This document shows, piece by piece, positions 46,840 through 58,574 of a stretch of DNA of 64,000 bases. Location of the stretch: positions 80,886,997 to 80,950,996 of the forward strand of contig OW799234.1 of assembly GCA_941918925.1 (NCBI GenBank), given 5' to 3'. Numbering within the stretch: the stretch's first letter is position 1; the number at the start of each line of letters is the position of its first letter. This DNA is from Phyto melanocephala. Its lineage: Eukaryota; Arthropoda; Insecta; Diptera; Rhinophoridae. Under the pieces are notes generated by a model that had not been told where the DNA came from, searched no databases, and saw nothing but the letters and a program-made list of their open reading frames with translations. The translations under genes and the position numbers were made by a program.

Positions 46840-47450
46840 TGAAAATCTGATTATGAGTAATGAAGCTCATTTTCGTTTGAATTGCTTTGTTTTTAAGTAG
46901 ATTTGTAGGCTCTGGGGTTCTGAAAACCCAATAGCCATTCATTAACGCTAATTGCATTCCATAGCGGTATCAGTTTATAAAAGAAAAAAAATGTATGTCC
47001 TGGGGGCAAATTGCGGCATTCGAACGTGATCGAAATTTTAAAATTCTTCTTAGAATCTTTATACCTAAACCACAGCGAACTCGACCGTTCAAGTAAAATT
47101 TCGATTGCGACCGAATACCGTAATTTGGCCCCTGATATTGAAAACAGACCTGAGATGTGGTGTCAGCAGGACAGAGACACTGCCCACACTACTCAACACA
47201 CAGTGTCATTTTTAAATAAATTTTTTTAAAAGAACAAATAATTTTCAAATATTCGGAAATTAATCTTCCAGCTCGTTTGTCAGATTTGTCAGCGCTCGAC
47301 AAATATCCTTGGGATTATTTCAAGAAGTGAGTATATAAATGTGTACAAGCCAAATAAAATCCTGGAACTCAAGGCAACAATGCTTCAGACATTTGAGTAC
47401 TAATGTAACAAATTTTAAAAGATGTCATGGAAAGTGCTTAAACAAACCCA
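46840..47450 (+). pseudogene. Tc1/mariner-superfamily transposase relic (older lineage)
   Basis: From 46853 the frame reads MSNEAHFRLNCFVFK, stop, ICRLWGSENPIAIH. This is the first catalytic block, with Asn in place of Asp (SDEAHF). From about 47110: YRNLAPDIENRPEMW, CQQDRDTAHTTQHT (second Asp intact), LNKFF. After a frameshift come LSDLSALDKYPWDYFKK (third Asp block) and YKPNKILELKATMLQTFE. Roughly the C-terminal two thirds is present with several stops. No inverted repeats found. Divergence from the other copies is high. Confidence 0.75.
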
Positions 47451-48393
47451 TCATTGCTAAGTTTAAAATGGGAGTCTCTAGGTGACATTATTTTCCATAC
47501 TTAGAGTAAAAATATTTCCATTTTGTATATTTTATAAACTGAAAAAAATAATAAAAATAATTTAAAAATGAAAATGTTATATACAATTTTTAAACCCTAT
47601 AGTGAATTTCGGCCCACACTGTACATAGCTAAGCATCGCATAAAATTTCTAAAATAAATTACTTTACGCATAGTGCCATAAACGTCTGTTAAATTCTGCT
47701 TATCACTGTATCTCTCTATATTTTAAACTTCATCTTAAGGAGTAAATTTTTTGTATTGTAATGACCTTTTTCTTATTTTTTTCTCAGTTTTTTTAGTCAG
47801 ACTTCAAAAAAATAACTTTTCTTTTATTGTATTCTTGTGTTTATTTTAATTGCTATAATTAAGTCGTTTTCTGTTTCGATTTTTTTCTTTCATATTTTTT
47901 ACTTCGAAATTAATTATTATACTTAGAGTATCCCTGAAGTAGTCTCTTCTTTGCTAACTCTTACTCATTGTTTAAATTAAGTTAATATTTTATCTCAAAA
48001 AGGTGAAAGGAAAGTAAAAAAATAATTAAGAATTTTTTACTAGCGAATTTATAACACCTTTTGCAGTGCAGTGCGCACGCAATTAATTATCTAAATAAAA
48101 TTGTATTTATGTAGTTTAATAACTGGTCAAAAAGATTAAGGCTGCATTTTTTTAAGTTTAATAAAGTACGATAATTAACAACGAGTAGCAAAAATAATTT
48201 TTTACTGTACACGAAAATCTTGATATATCCAATAATCTGGAGACTAAATGTAGATAATGGGTAGTCAGCTTTTAATTTTCTTAATTTAATTTTTTTATTT
48301 TAATTAAAGATATTAAAGTTTTAATTACTTTAATTTTATTATTATATTTTTATTTAGTTAATCAAGTGAATTACCGACTCATTTGTTGTGTAT
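47451..48393. other. AT-rich interval without recognisable gene
   Basis: No coding or repeat signal seen. Confidence 0.4.
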
Positions 48394-48767
48394 GTCCCCG
48401 TTTAAACAGGGAAACATTTGGATGGGAAACATTTTGTTTGATAGAGAGGGACGGGTGGGGAAGAGCATATGAAATTTGTTTCCCGTTCCCGGAGGCACGC
48501 TTTGTGCGTTCATTCTTATTGTTTACATTTGCTTCGCTTTTTAACATTTGCTTTATTTCTTTACGGCTTGCTTTGTTCTCTATGTTTTATATTTGACTTT
48601 GTTTGAATAAAACTAAAAAAATAGAAAATGTACTAAATAAAATTAAAAATTAAAATATAAACTGGAATGTTTCCGCCAACAATGTTTCCCTGTATGATCG
48701 CGAAGGAAAATACAAAAAAGAATTCAAGATGTTTCCCTTCCAAATGTTTCCCTGTGTAAACAGGGAC
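48394..48767. mobile_element. MITE with about 39-bp inverted ends
   Basis: GTCCCCGTTTAAACAGGGAA, then ACATTTGGATGGGAAACAT at the left. At 48729-48767 the right end is its inverse with three mismatches and no gaps. TAT stands on both outer sides. 374 bp. The open frame inside is accidental. The 3-base flank could point to PIF/Harbinger, whose usual duplication is TWA, but the superfamily is uncertain. Confidence 0.75.
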
Positions 48768-49165
48768 TATCAGGCCAGGGTCTTTGGAGAGAATCAAACC
48801 TGCACTCACAATACGAGCACAATATATGTATTTTTTTTTTTTTTTTTAAATATATTTACACATAAGAATATTAAAAAATTTTTTGTGTTCAGAGTGATAA
48901 TGCGTTATGAAACTTTAAATTCGTTTCTCTCAAAACTTAATTTTCGCACACTAGGTCCCTTTTCAAGGAGAACGTCACATACATAAAAAAATATTAAAAA
49001 TTATCACATGGCCCGGTGTGGACAATACCAACATGCTCTTGATAACGAAACGCTCAAAAACAAATATGATTGAAATAAAAGTTCGAAAAATTAATTCAAA
49101 AGCTGCTTGCGTTGCCATCGAACTGATTTTTTAAGCAAAAAATTACATTAAAAAAGATATAATAA
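48768..49165. other. Spacer
   Basis: Mostly AT-rich. GCAGGTTTGATTCTCTCC on the minus strand near 48800 loosely resembles a pol III box B but has no box A partner. Confidence 0.35.
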
Positions 49166-49957
49166 AACAAGTAAGAGCGCTATATTCGGCCGTGCCAAAT
49201 CTTTTATACCCTTCACAACGTGTAGTCATGCAATAACAGTAGTTTGTATCACCATTCATCCCATATAAAATACGTACATACATAGAAAAAACATACATAT
49301 ATAAAAACATCCCATTGTAAAATTATAAATTTACGTATGTATGTTAAAAAAAAATAAAAAAAAAATAAAAAAAAAAATTAAAAAAAATTAAAAAAAAAAT
49401 TAAAACATATATAATAAATATAAAACAAAAAAAAAAAAAATAAAAAGAAAATTTAAAAAAAAAAAAAAAATAAATAATATATTAAATATAAAATAAAACA
49501 AAAAATATATAAAAAAAAATTAAAAAAAAATATAAAAAAAAATTTTTTTGCCTCAGCTGGGATTCGATGCCACGTTTTCTCTAACCAGTATACACGTTTG
49601 TATGTATGTATGTTGTTGTTGTAATGTTGTTTTTGTGAAAAAAAAATCGAGGTGGTCGTGGGTTTTTGCTCATATCTCAGTTGTTTATGTACCGATGTTT
49701 CTGATTTTCAATACCGTTCTACTCCCGAATATTTCTGATATTTTAGTACATCACCCGGGTCCAAGCGATATCGGGGGGCTTCAAAAAGTTGATTTCAACA
49801 TACACACGGACAGACGGACAGAGCTTAATCGCCTCCCCTATTCATAAGCTTTCAGAAAATATATACTTTATGGGGTCGGAAATGAAAATTGTAGAAATTT
49901 CACACGGAATGACAAACCTATATATACCCTTTTTCACTGTGTGAAGGGTATAAAAAA
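49166..49957 (+). mobile_element. DINE-1-like element, family B, copy B8 (both ends present)
   Basis: ACAAGTAAGAGCGCTATATT, hairpin region TTCGGCCGTGCCAAA (one mispaired base), A-rich tract, 3' module with GGGATTCGATGCCACG and CACCCGGGTCCAAGCG, short GGACAGACGGACAG tract. It ends GTGTGAAGGGTATAAAA. The 99-residue frame at 49548 is the same module-spanning frame as in B3 and B6 and is not a gene. Confidence 0.88.
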
Positions 49958-50655
49958 AAAAGAAAAAAATAACCACAACAAAAAAACGTTCTCACACGCC
50001 TATGCACAGAGGGTTGAAATGTACCAAAAGTGAGGATTAATTCAAAAGCTGAACTTTATCCTACACATTCGTGTGTGGCACTGGGTGAAAGGTAATTAAA
50101 TTCTACATAACTATTTGTTTTGAGTAAATTACTCTATCGACTGTGAGCTGCCAAAGTCAAATAATTTTTCAAAATTGTTCGTGCCGTGCCTAAAACTGAA
50201 AATTGAGATATTTTGGGTGCCGATAATTCTTTTTAAGCGTTGTAAAAGTAATTTTATTAAAATGTAACCATCAACTTCAGGTATTTGGCTACATAATTGC
50301 ATTAATGTTTTTTAGATAAATGTTTTGCAAATATTTTTAATATTTTTTTAAAAAGTGCTCCATATTTGGGGTTTTTTTTCGATATATACACAGAGTTTCA
50401 ACAAATTTCTTGTTGCGATCCAGCAAATTTTATTAAGTGATATTTTAATATAGTATTTTATATATATATTCCACACCAAACTTTTGCAGAGGCACCGCGT
50501 TTTTTTACTTATTAAAATTTTTGTGAAAGGACTCCAGTTGCTAAATACTTAATCTGAAAAAACAAACAATAAGTCAACTTGTTTGGTTTTTACTCTCTTT
50601 TGTCTTTATTTTCGGTATTAAGGTTATTGTTATAAATGAGTTTGGTTTTCATCAC
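49958..50655. other. AT-rich interval without recognisable gene
   Basis: No feature recognised. Confidence 0.4.
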
Positions 50656-50905
50656 AGATGGTTGCGTGAGTTAATTTTGACTCACGCTCACTTGCAAAAT
50701 TTTTGCATACGTTCGTGCTTTTATTAAATTTAAAATTAACTCACGAGCTCGAAATGATCACGAAAACACTTAATGTTCGAACAAAACTAAAGCTTAAATA
50801 CTAATATGTATATTAAATGCTAAAAAAATCTAAAAAATAAGCTAACGCACAAATTCGTAACTCACGAACTCTGCATTTAAAAAATATTGAGTCACGCTTC
50901 CATCT
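50656..50905. mobile_element. Probable MITE with ACTCACG motif arrays
   Basis: AGATGGTTGCGTGAGTTAAT at the left and the inverted ATTGAGTCACGCTTCCATCT at the right (17 of 20 matching). ACTCACG/CGTGAGT or close variants occur at least six times inside, near both ends. No clear target duplication. Noncoding. Confidence 0.55.
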
Positions 50906-53661
50906 CTTTTAATTGTTATAGTTCATTGTACCCTACATAAAAAAATTGGGCACAAGCATGCGAACATACATAGAAGTATGGTTTTCATTTGCACTTTAAT
51001 AGAACAAGTAAAGATTCCTACCATAAATTGGGTAAATTTCAACATATTCTAAATAATTTCTAACATAAGCTAAGTAAATTTTAAGAAATTGCATGTAAAA
51101 TTACAGAGTTTGTTGAAATTTTATTATTTTAAGTTTTTAATAAAACATTGAGTATGCTTTTATTTTCAGTTTTACTCATTAATTTATCGCTTTTTATTCA
51201 AAAGTTACATTGTTAAATTGTGAACTAAGGTCTTTTTTCCAAAAAAAAAAAAATGCGCTTAACGGGTCAAAAAAATTTTTTTTTACCTTTTTTTTTAAAT
51301 ACTGTGTTTTTATGTGCTTATAATGACCCATCAATAAAAAAATATTATATATTTAAAACTACTGCTGTGCTATGGGAGGAAATATGATAATAATCATTTG
51401 ATTACAGAACTCTGTTTCTTTACAATTTGTGAGTTAAAAAGATGATATTTACAATCAATCGATCAAAAAGTACTTATGAGGAAACCGTAGTTGGTTGGTT
51501 TCATGGTTTCGAAAATGCATTATACTCGGCTGGTGTCGATAAAAAGTTACTTTTTTTGTATATTCTTTCATTATCATAAATGAAATGAATTTTCGTCATA
51601 AATTAATTAAAAGGAAATAAATAATTGAACTTAAAAGCCAGAAAGAATTATAATCTAAAAAAAAATTGTGGTGAAAAAAAATGTGGTGAATTAATTCTGT
51701 CCAAATTGTCTAATATAATGCTATGCAGGGAAAATTTTAAAAATTTTAATATAAAAACTTTAATATCAAGAAGTTACTTAGTGCTTACATGATTCCAAAA
51801 GTCCTTGTTGAAGGCATGGTTTTAATATGTGATATACCACTTCGAAGGTTTATTTTTTGCAATTAATAAGCGCTAATCTTATTCCTATCAGGAACAGCTT
51901 AAATATGCCTTCCCTTTAAGCACTGCTGAAAAAGACTGCAACAAGTAAGAAATAAATAAAAAAACATTAACTATTGAGGTAAATGTTAATACCTTTTTAT
52001 ACTACTGAAGTAGTAGGCAGTACGGGAGATTTCCTTTTTTCGCTTTAGTATACAAATAGTTTAAAAATATTCATGGATACAATACTCTAAGGAAATAAAG
52101 TCTACACGGCTTATAGAATTCGAAAAAATATTTTTTGGGTATATTAGAAACTATTTAACCTTTAAAGTTTATTATATGCACTTTGCCATTGATTTTAAAT
52201 AAAAACCTTAATAAAGTGGTATTTAGTGGTGTACGGAATGCAAAGCCAACATACAAAAATCATTAATCAAACATCATATATCTTGCAGTACTAAATTTAT
52301 TGTTTTTGTTTTTTTAATTCTCATCAACACCTTAAACTCGTAACAAGTAAATGTCATTTAAATAATTGACTATCAGTTTTCAAATGAAAAGAAAAATTGT
52401 TAAAGGAAAACATAAATACAACAGCACAGACCGACAGTATGATACCCTTAAAAATATATGCGTAATGTTAGATAGTTATGAGTCTTTAGCGAAATAAGTC
52501 CAAGTTGAAATCGAGTAGTTTATAACTATAGTTTTGTGAATTCATTAAATAATTAATTATTTTCTGTACGGAAAACGTAACAAATTTAAATGGTTCAAAA
52601 TATTTTTATTTATATTTCTTACGAAATAGAGTATTTTCCATAAATGAAATTAGATCAGGTCGATTGGAATTGATAACGTGAATACATTAAAATAAATGCA
52701 GTTTTATCAAAGATAGCGAATACTTAATATAATTTTAGAGCCAAGTCTGCAACAAATTATTATTAGCATTTGCAAGCTTGTATGTCTGGATATATATAAA
52801 ACATAATTTAGGTATTGTAGGTCCATTTATCATCGAAATTTTTTTGACAATACAAAATAACGAAAAATTGGGAATTGCCAATTTTTTTATGAACTACTAC
52901 AATAATAACTCAAATTATTTTCATATAAATACAAATCATTAGCTTCTCTGTAAAGTAGTAAAATCCGACTACCAGATCTCAATCCAAAAATTATCTGTAA
53001 AGCCATCGAGAAAAAAAAAATGATTTCTTAGAAGTAAACAAACAAAAATGTGTCTCCTTCAAATCTTAAACAAATTTACTAAAAGGGTTATTAAGGGAAT
53101 TGATAAAGTTATACAAAATTAACAAAAAAATTAAGTTTATTTTTGACATTTCGATGATCATAAAGACATCCATTTTATCTAGTTGGACGTTTTACCCAGC
53201 TTTGTTTCGCTTGTTTTTAGGCAATTTTTCTTTAAATTTAGTTTTATGTTTCTCTTCGAAATGATTTTGTTTGAAAAACTCTTTATTAATTAAAATATTT
53301 TTCTAAACAAAATTGAAATTTGCTGCTACATCACGTTCAGCAAGTCGAATTCGCCATGACATTGTGTTTGCTTAATAATATATTTTTCTTTAAATAAGTA
53401 TTTCATATGACAGCTTTATTGGTAAATATTTATTTGGTTGCTTTTTGTATGCACAATATTTGTAAGCGAGGGTCATGATTTTTAGGACAACTAAAATAAA
53501 AATAAGTAGTTATTCGGTCGAAAAATAACTAGTTTATGTATACCTCTCATATTACTTTCTAACTTATTAAATAAGTAGAGATTTTACTGGGAACATACAA
53601 AGAGACCAAACTCTTTGCAATATCCTGTTGTACTGATACCAATATGTAGAGCATTTCAAAA
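50906..53661. other. 2.8-kb AT-rich interval without a supported gene
   Basis: The longest unassigned stretch. Chance frames only. Around 53335 CAAGTCGAATTCGCCATG loosely resembles the inverted end of the hAT-like element at 44653, too weakly to annotate. Confidence 0.4.
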
Positions 53662-54975
53662 TAGGGTTGGGCAAAATATATCGATATTTAGTTTAAAAAA
53701 TTTCGATATTAATCGCCGATATTTTAAATACCTCATTATCGATACATCGATATTTTTTTACTAATATCGGAGCCGATATTTTTAAGTTTTCTAAAAGAAG
53801 GTACAGCATCAAAGGCGAATTTAGTCTTAATTATACTAGTATACTTATTATATACTTATGCATTAATGCATCAAATTACTGTCAGTGTTCTTGTAGGGCT
53901 GCTTCTATCAACAATGATGTCACGCTTTTTAGTTTATCGTTTGACTAAACAGTTTTACAGCTACTCACTATTGTTATTTAAGAATTGGCATCACTGACTG
54001 CCAACCATACTGTTAAAGTTGAGGTTAAGCTATAAACACAATCAAAGACTACAAAAGTAGCTGGCTACAAAAATAGCCAAGTCGCCAGCTACTTAATTCT
54101 TTTAACGACTACCGACCACTAACTACAAAAAATAAACATCTGTTTTGACATATTTATTAAAGTTAACCAATGGTGCCTCTATAATAGTTTTTCACGTTTT
54201 TAATAGAGATATTTAATGTATTGCGTTTTTAAAACCACCATTTCATGCATTTATTGTATTGGCAGCACTAATCTGTTTTTTGTAGCCAAGTTGGCTACGG
54301 GCTACAAAAGTAGCCGTGTAGTCGGTAGTCGTGTAGCGTCTAAAAGAATTATTCTCGTAAGCAGGCATGTATTTTTGACATCTTGTAGTCGATGGTCGGT
54401 GGACTTGATTGTGTTTATAGCATTAGATGTATAAAGTGTTTTGTTTTTTTGGGGTAAAACAAAATTATATATAATTTAAAATTGATCTCATCCTTAATCG
54501 TAAATATTTTTTCAGAATTTATTTTATAGATTTGGTGTAAACAATACATCAATTGTTGACTTTAAAACTTAAGATGTCTAATGAATTTTTGGTTTATTTT
54601 TTGTTTTTATGTTTGATCTAGTCATACAACTGATCTTATCCTTAATCGTAAATATTTTTTCTAATTTTCGTTTTTATAAGCTCACACATAAGAGCAAGCA
54701 TTTATACTATTAATATATATTATAATATCTAGTTTATTTATTATAAAAATTGGAATAAAAACTTACTATGAAGCCTAATATACATCTATTTTTGTTTGTA
54801 TGTACATAAGTGGGTGTATTTAATTTTCAAATGTAAATCGTTTCAACAATAACTAGGTAAATATGTTTCAGTCGATATATCGAAATATCGATATTTTAAA
54901 TTAATAAATATCGATGGTAAAATAAAATATCGATATAATAAATATCGATAGATTTTTCCAATTTGCCCATCCCTA
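53662..54975. mobile_element. hAT-like nonautonomous element with TCGATA-rich ends
   Basis: Ends TAGGGTTGGGCAAA and the mirrored TTTGCCCATCCCTA. The exact 8-base duplication TTTCAAAA lies at 53654-53661 and 54976-54983. Both subterminal regions, about 100 bp each, are filled with ATATCGATA-type words. The TAGGGWTGGGCAA end and 8-bp duplication are standard for hAT. No transposase. A second element lies inside at 54028-54422. Confidence 0.85.
54028..54422. mobile_element. MITE nested in the hAT element, TTA duplication
   Basis: AGCTATAAACACAATCAA at the left and the inverted TTGATTGTGTTTATAGCA at the right. TTA at 54025-54027 and 54423-54425. The 3-base TTA duplication suits PIF/Harbinger. 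CTACAAAAGTAGC and GTAGTCG/CGACTAC words recur near both ends and can pair. 395 bp, noncoding. Confidence 0.7.
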
Positions 54976-55054
54976 TTTCAAAATAAAATCATACGTCAAT
55001 TTTTTCTTTAATTCTAATAGTTCAATATCTTAAAATAATATAATATAAAAAATA

Positions 55055-55578
55055 AAGGGTTCGCCATCTAACGTTTATTTTTTAACTAGTGCTTATTTCG
55101 TGAATGGTAACACTTATCCTTTCGCTGAACGAATATGTTTGTGTATACGCTTGAACAACGCTGGGAAATATTACGACATTACTTTGGCCGATTTGGCCAA
55201 AAAAATCATCTTTTCAGATGAAGCTCATTTTGATCTTGGCGGGTATGTAAACAAGCAAAATTGTCTCATTTGGGGCACAGAAAACCCGCACGCATACATT
55301 GAAAAACTAATACACCCAAAACGAGTCACTGTTTGGTGCGGATTTTGGTCCAGAGGCATAATTGGGCCATTTGTCTTCAGAAATGGGCAAGGAGTGGCCG
55401 TAGTAAATGGCGATCTTTATCGGTCCATGTTGAACGAATTTGTGTGCACAAAAATTAAAAAGGAGGATATTGGAAACATTTAGTTTCAACAGGTCGGCTC
55501 TACGTGCCACACAGCCAAAGTTACACTCTTTTTATAGCATTTTCAAAAAAAAAAAAAGAAGTTATTTGGCGGACCCTT
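55055..55578 (+). mobile_element. Short Tc1/mariner-derived element, GGGTYCGCCA ends, copy 2
   Basis: 524 bp with AAGGGTTCGCCA and TGGCGGACCCTT ends, TA at 55053-55054 and 55579-55580. Same reduced design as 40333. MFVYTLEQRWEILRHYFGRF at 55134 is out of frame with IIFSDEAHFDLGGYVNKQN, which runs through VTVWCGFWSRGIIG to GNI and a stop. The first Asp is intact here. After the stop, FQQVGSTCHTA has Val (GTC) for the second Asp, and the C-terminal third is absent. The Trp codon before FQQ is TAG here and TGA in the other copy. Confidence 0.87.
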
Positions 55579-56312
55579 TATAATATAATTAAACTAATAA
55601 TAATAATAATATCTGTAGTTTGATTAAAGGTTTTTCGCGGATGAAAAACAGGCGAACTGATATAAATTGACTTATCAGAAACGATACTACGTCAATTTGT
55701 ATACTTGATCATAGTTGCTGTTTAGGCTCTTTAATTCCAAGATACAGCACAAATGCATAACACCCTTTCCAATAATGGTGTAGCGTATGCAAAAAATTCG
55801 TGAGTTAAAGATATTGTTTGAATGATTACGAATTGAGGAAAACTTAAATAACTGAAATTATAAGACTTGTACATACATATGAATATAGCTGTAGGTATGT
55901 TCACACATATGTAACGTCATACATAAGTTTGATTATTTAGTGATAATGGTGTGATAGATGTTGGCCTGGCCGAAATAAATATTAGGAAATTCATTGATTT
56001 GTGGAATTTACTTTATAACATTTATGCTTTATTCTTTTTCAAAGTTTTCATATTTAATTCAAACTTTTTCAAACAGCACACGCTTGACACACATTTCTTT
56101 TCAGCAGTCAACCATTATTCATTCATTTATACATTCATCGACACCAACCAACCAACTTAATACCGTTTAAGCTGGCCGGCAACTACTCTAAAGATTTTAG
56201 GGTGTTGATGTTGTTGTTTTAAGTTGGTTAAACACCTCCTATTGTTGTTGTTAAGAATCCGTGCATTGTTGTAAGAGTACTGCTAAGAATCATGTACGAA
56301 ACAAAAAAAAAA
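55579..56312. other. Interval without recognisable gene
   Basis: AT-rich. The 69-residue frame at 55951 lacks any recognisable domain. Near 56210-56280 TTGTTGTTG-type simple repeats occur. Confidence 0.38.
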
Positions 56313-56454
56313 TATTTTTATACCCGCCACCAAAAAAATGGTGGGGGTATATTCATTTTGTCATTCCGTTTGTAACACATCGAAATATCCATTTTAGACC
56401 CCATAAAGTATATATATTCTGAATCAGGGTTTGATTTGATGACGATCTAGCTAT

Positions 56455-56516
56455 GTCCGTCCGTCTGTCCGTCTGTCCGTCTGTCCGTCTGTCCGTCTGT
56501 CCGTCTGTCCGTCTGT
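56455..56516. repeat. (GTCY)n tetranucleotide tract
   Basis: About fifteen GTCC/GTCT units after TAGCTAT. This is the expanded microsatellite typical of DINE-1 and mini-me elements, longer here than in any other copy in the window. Confidence 0.9.
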
Positions 56517-56971
56517 TGAAAGCACGATAGAGGTCGCACCGAAAAAGCTAGAGGGCTCAAATTTTGCCAGAATCTTTCTTATAGACAAGGTTTGTTTGGT
56601 ATTGAAAATGGGCTAAATCGGAACATTAGAAGGAGAGTTATAGCTCGTAAAGCAAGAGTAGGTCGAAAAAACCGTGTCCTTCAAACACCGAATAAAATGG
56701 AATTGTGTCCAAACGCATTAAGGTAGAGTCATGAAACTTCGAATATATATTTCTCGAGTCAAAACAATATCTCTCCCCAAAAAATTATCAAAATCTATGC
56801 ATTAGGAGAGGAGTTATCGATCAAAATGTACGAAAATTTATACCGCACAGTGTATTTTTCGGTATATTTAAAAACAAAAACGTCATAAAAGCAACAAAAT
56901 TGGATGTACGACTCTGAAATTTTGCACACTTTGTTTTTTGGTAAGACGCTTTTTTGTAACGGAAAATCAAT

Positions 56972-57835
56972 GTGCCACGCCCACTTTTACGCCCACCTCC
57001 CATATAACGTTTTACCTAAAATTCATATAATTTCTCTATTAATAAAGATTTTGGAATAACAAAGAGCTATATTGAAACACCCAAGTTGTACTCATTAGCA
57101 AAAACAACTTTGACACGCCTACTATAACGCCCACTTTTCACGTTATCTACCGTTAATGAAATTTAAAAGCTCATAAAACCGCCAAAATTAGAGGTATGAT
57201 GATAAAATTTGCTACGTATATCCCCCTAGGCAATGTCATTACTGTGCAAGAAAATTAAGGTGCCACGCCCATTTTTACGCCCACCTCCCATATAACGTTT
57301 TACCTAAAATTCATATAATTTCTCTATTAATAATGATTTGGGAATAATAAAGGGCTGTATTGAAACACCTAAGTTGTACTCATTCGCAAAAACAACTTTG
57401 ACACGCCTACTATAACGCCCACTTTTCACGTTGTCTACCGTTAATGAAATTTAAAAGCTCATAAAACCGCCAAAATTAGAGGTATGATGATAAAATTTGC
57501 TACGTATATCCCCCTAGGCAATGTCATTACTGTGCCAGAAAATTAAGGTGCCACGCCCACTTTTACGCTCACCTCCCATATAACGTTTTAACTAAAATTC
57601 ATATAATTTCTCTATTAATAAAGATTTTGGAATAATAAAGGGCTATATTGAAATATCTAAGTTGTACTCATTAGCAAAAATAACTTTGACACGCCTACTA
57701 TATCGCCCACTTTTCACGTTATCTACTGTTAATGAAATTTAAAAGCTCATAAAACCGCCAAAATTAGAGGTATGATGATCAAATTTGCTACGAATATCCT
57801 TCTAATCAATGTAATCGTTTTTGGGAAAATAAAGG
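56972..57835. repeat. Three 288-bp tandem units in the DINE-A core
   Basis: GTGCCACGCCCACTTTTACG-type unit starts fall at 56972, 57260 and 57548, exactly 288 apart. Each unit carries a second motif, GACACGCCTACTATAACGCC, about 140 bases on. It also holds an AGAGGTATGATGATAAAATT block. A4 has two such units. Confidence 0.88.
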
Positions 57836-57958
57836 ACTATATTGAAATATCTAAGTTTTATTTATTAGCAGAAACTTTATTGACACGCCTACTTTAACGC
57901 CCACTTTCATTGAAAGACTACATTTACAAAAGCATTTTAGTAGCATATCGAAGTTATA

Positions 57959-58574
57959 GAGGGTGGTTGAATTTTAAGGACCGATGTTGAATTTAAATAA
58001 AACACAAATTATTTAGGATATTATTATCATTTCTTTTTATAATGATAATATTTGTATGGTTCAATTATGTATTTAACAAAATATCTGCCAAATGGCCCCC
58101 CATCCTTGGCACCACTCCTCTAGCTGATGGTCCAAATTTTCAATGACAATGTTGATGCTCAATTGTTGGGCACGATGATGAGTCGAGGTTGCTTGCTCTT
58201 TTGCCACGTTATCGTGAAAAACAGCAATGTTTCCCATTCAACGAACTAAGAAGGCATTCACAGATTTTCTAACATTTTATACAGACCTGTTTTGCAGAAA
58301 TTTAAATATTTTTTACAATTTTCCCGATTGTGGACGAATTTGAACGATTATCTTGATCAAAAGAATTACGAAGTGCACAAAATGCATTTTGATTTGAACG
58401 CCCATTTTTATAAAAAACCTGAATAACTTTAAAGCGTTGCTCATTTGCGTATCTTTCCACGGATCAAATTGAGTAAGTTTGAGATTGAGAAATGTCAAGT
58501 GAAATGCAGAAAACAAATTTAAAGACTAGGTGTAGTTTACCTTCAACATGGGCCCTTAAAATTTAACCATCCTC
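57959..58574 (-). mobile_element. Tc1/mariner-derived element nested in DINE copy A5
   Basis: Ends GAGGGTGGTTGAATTTTAAG and the inverted TTAAAATTTAACCATCCTC, TA at 57957-57958 and 58575-58576. On the minus strand the remnant reads VERYANEQRFKVIQVFYKNG, then NQNAFCALRNSF, and later EQATSTHHRAQQLSIN (second DNA-binding region). It jumps to a C-terminal GGHLADIL-like end. The catalytic domain is entirely deleted, with the same joint as in A4. Confidence 0.82.

Noticed and set aside
48790..48850. Possible second tRNA-derived SINE on the minus strand
   Set aside because: Only a weak box B-like word is present; no box A, no tail, no duplication.
14671..49957. Recurring open frame across the DINE-B 3' module (begins M(A/P)QLGFDATFSLTS)
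   Set aside because: It recurs because the DNA repeats. It changes frame and length between copies, has no domain, and includes runs from simple repeats (a string of Cys from TGTTGT).
53320..53420. Possible relic of the hAT-like element at 44653
   Set aside because: Similarity is limited to a short GAATTC-containing word and AT-rich flanks.
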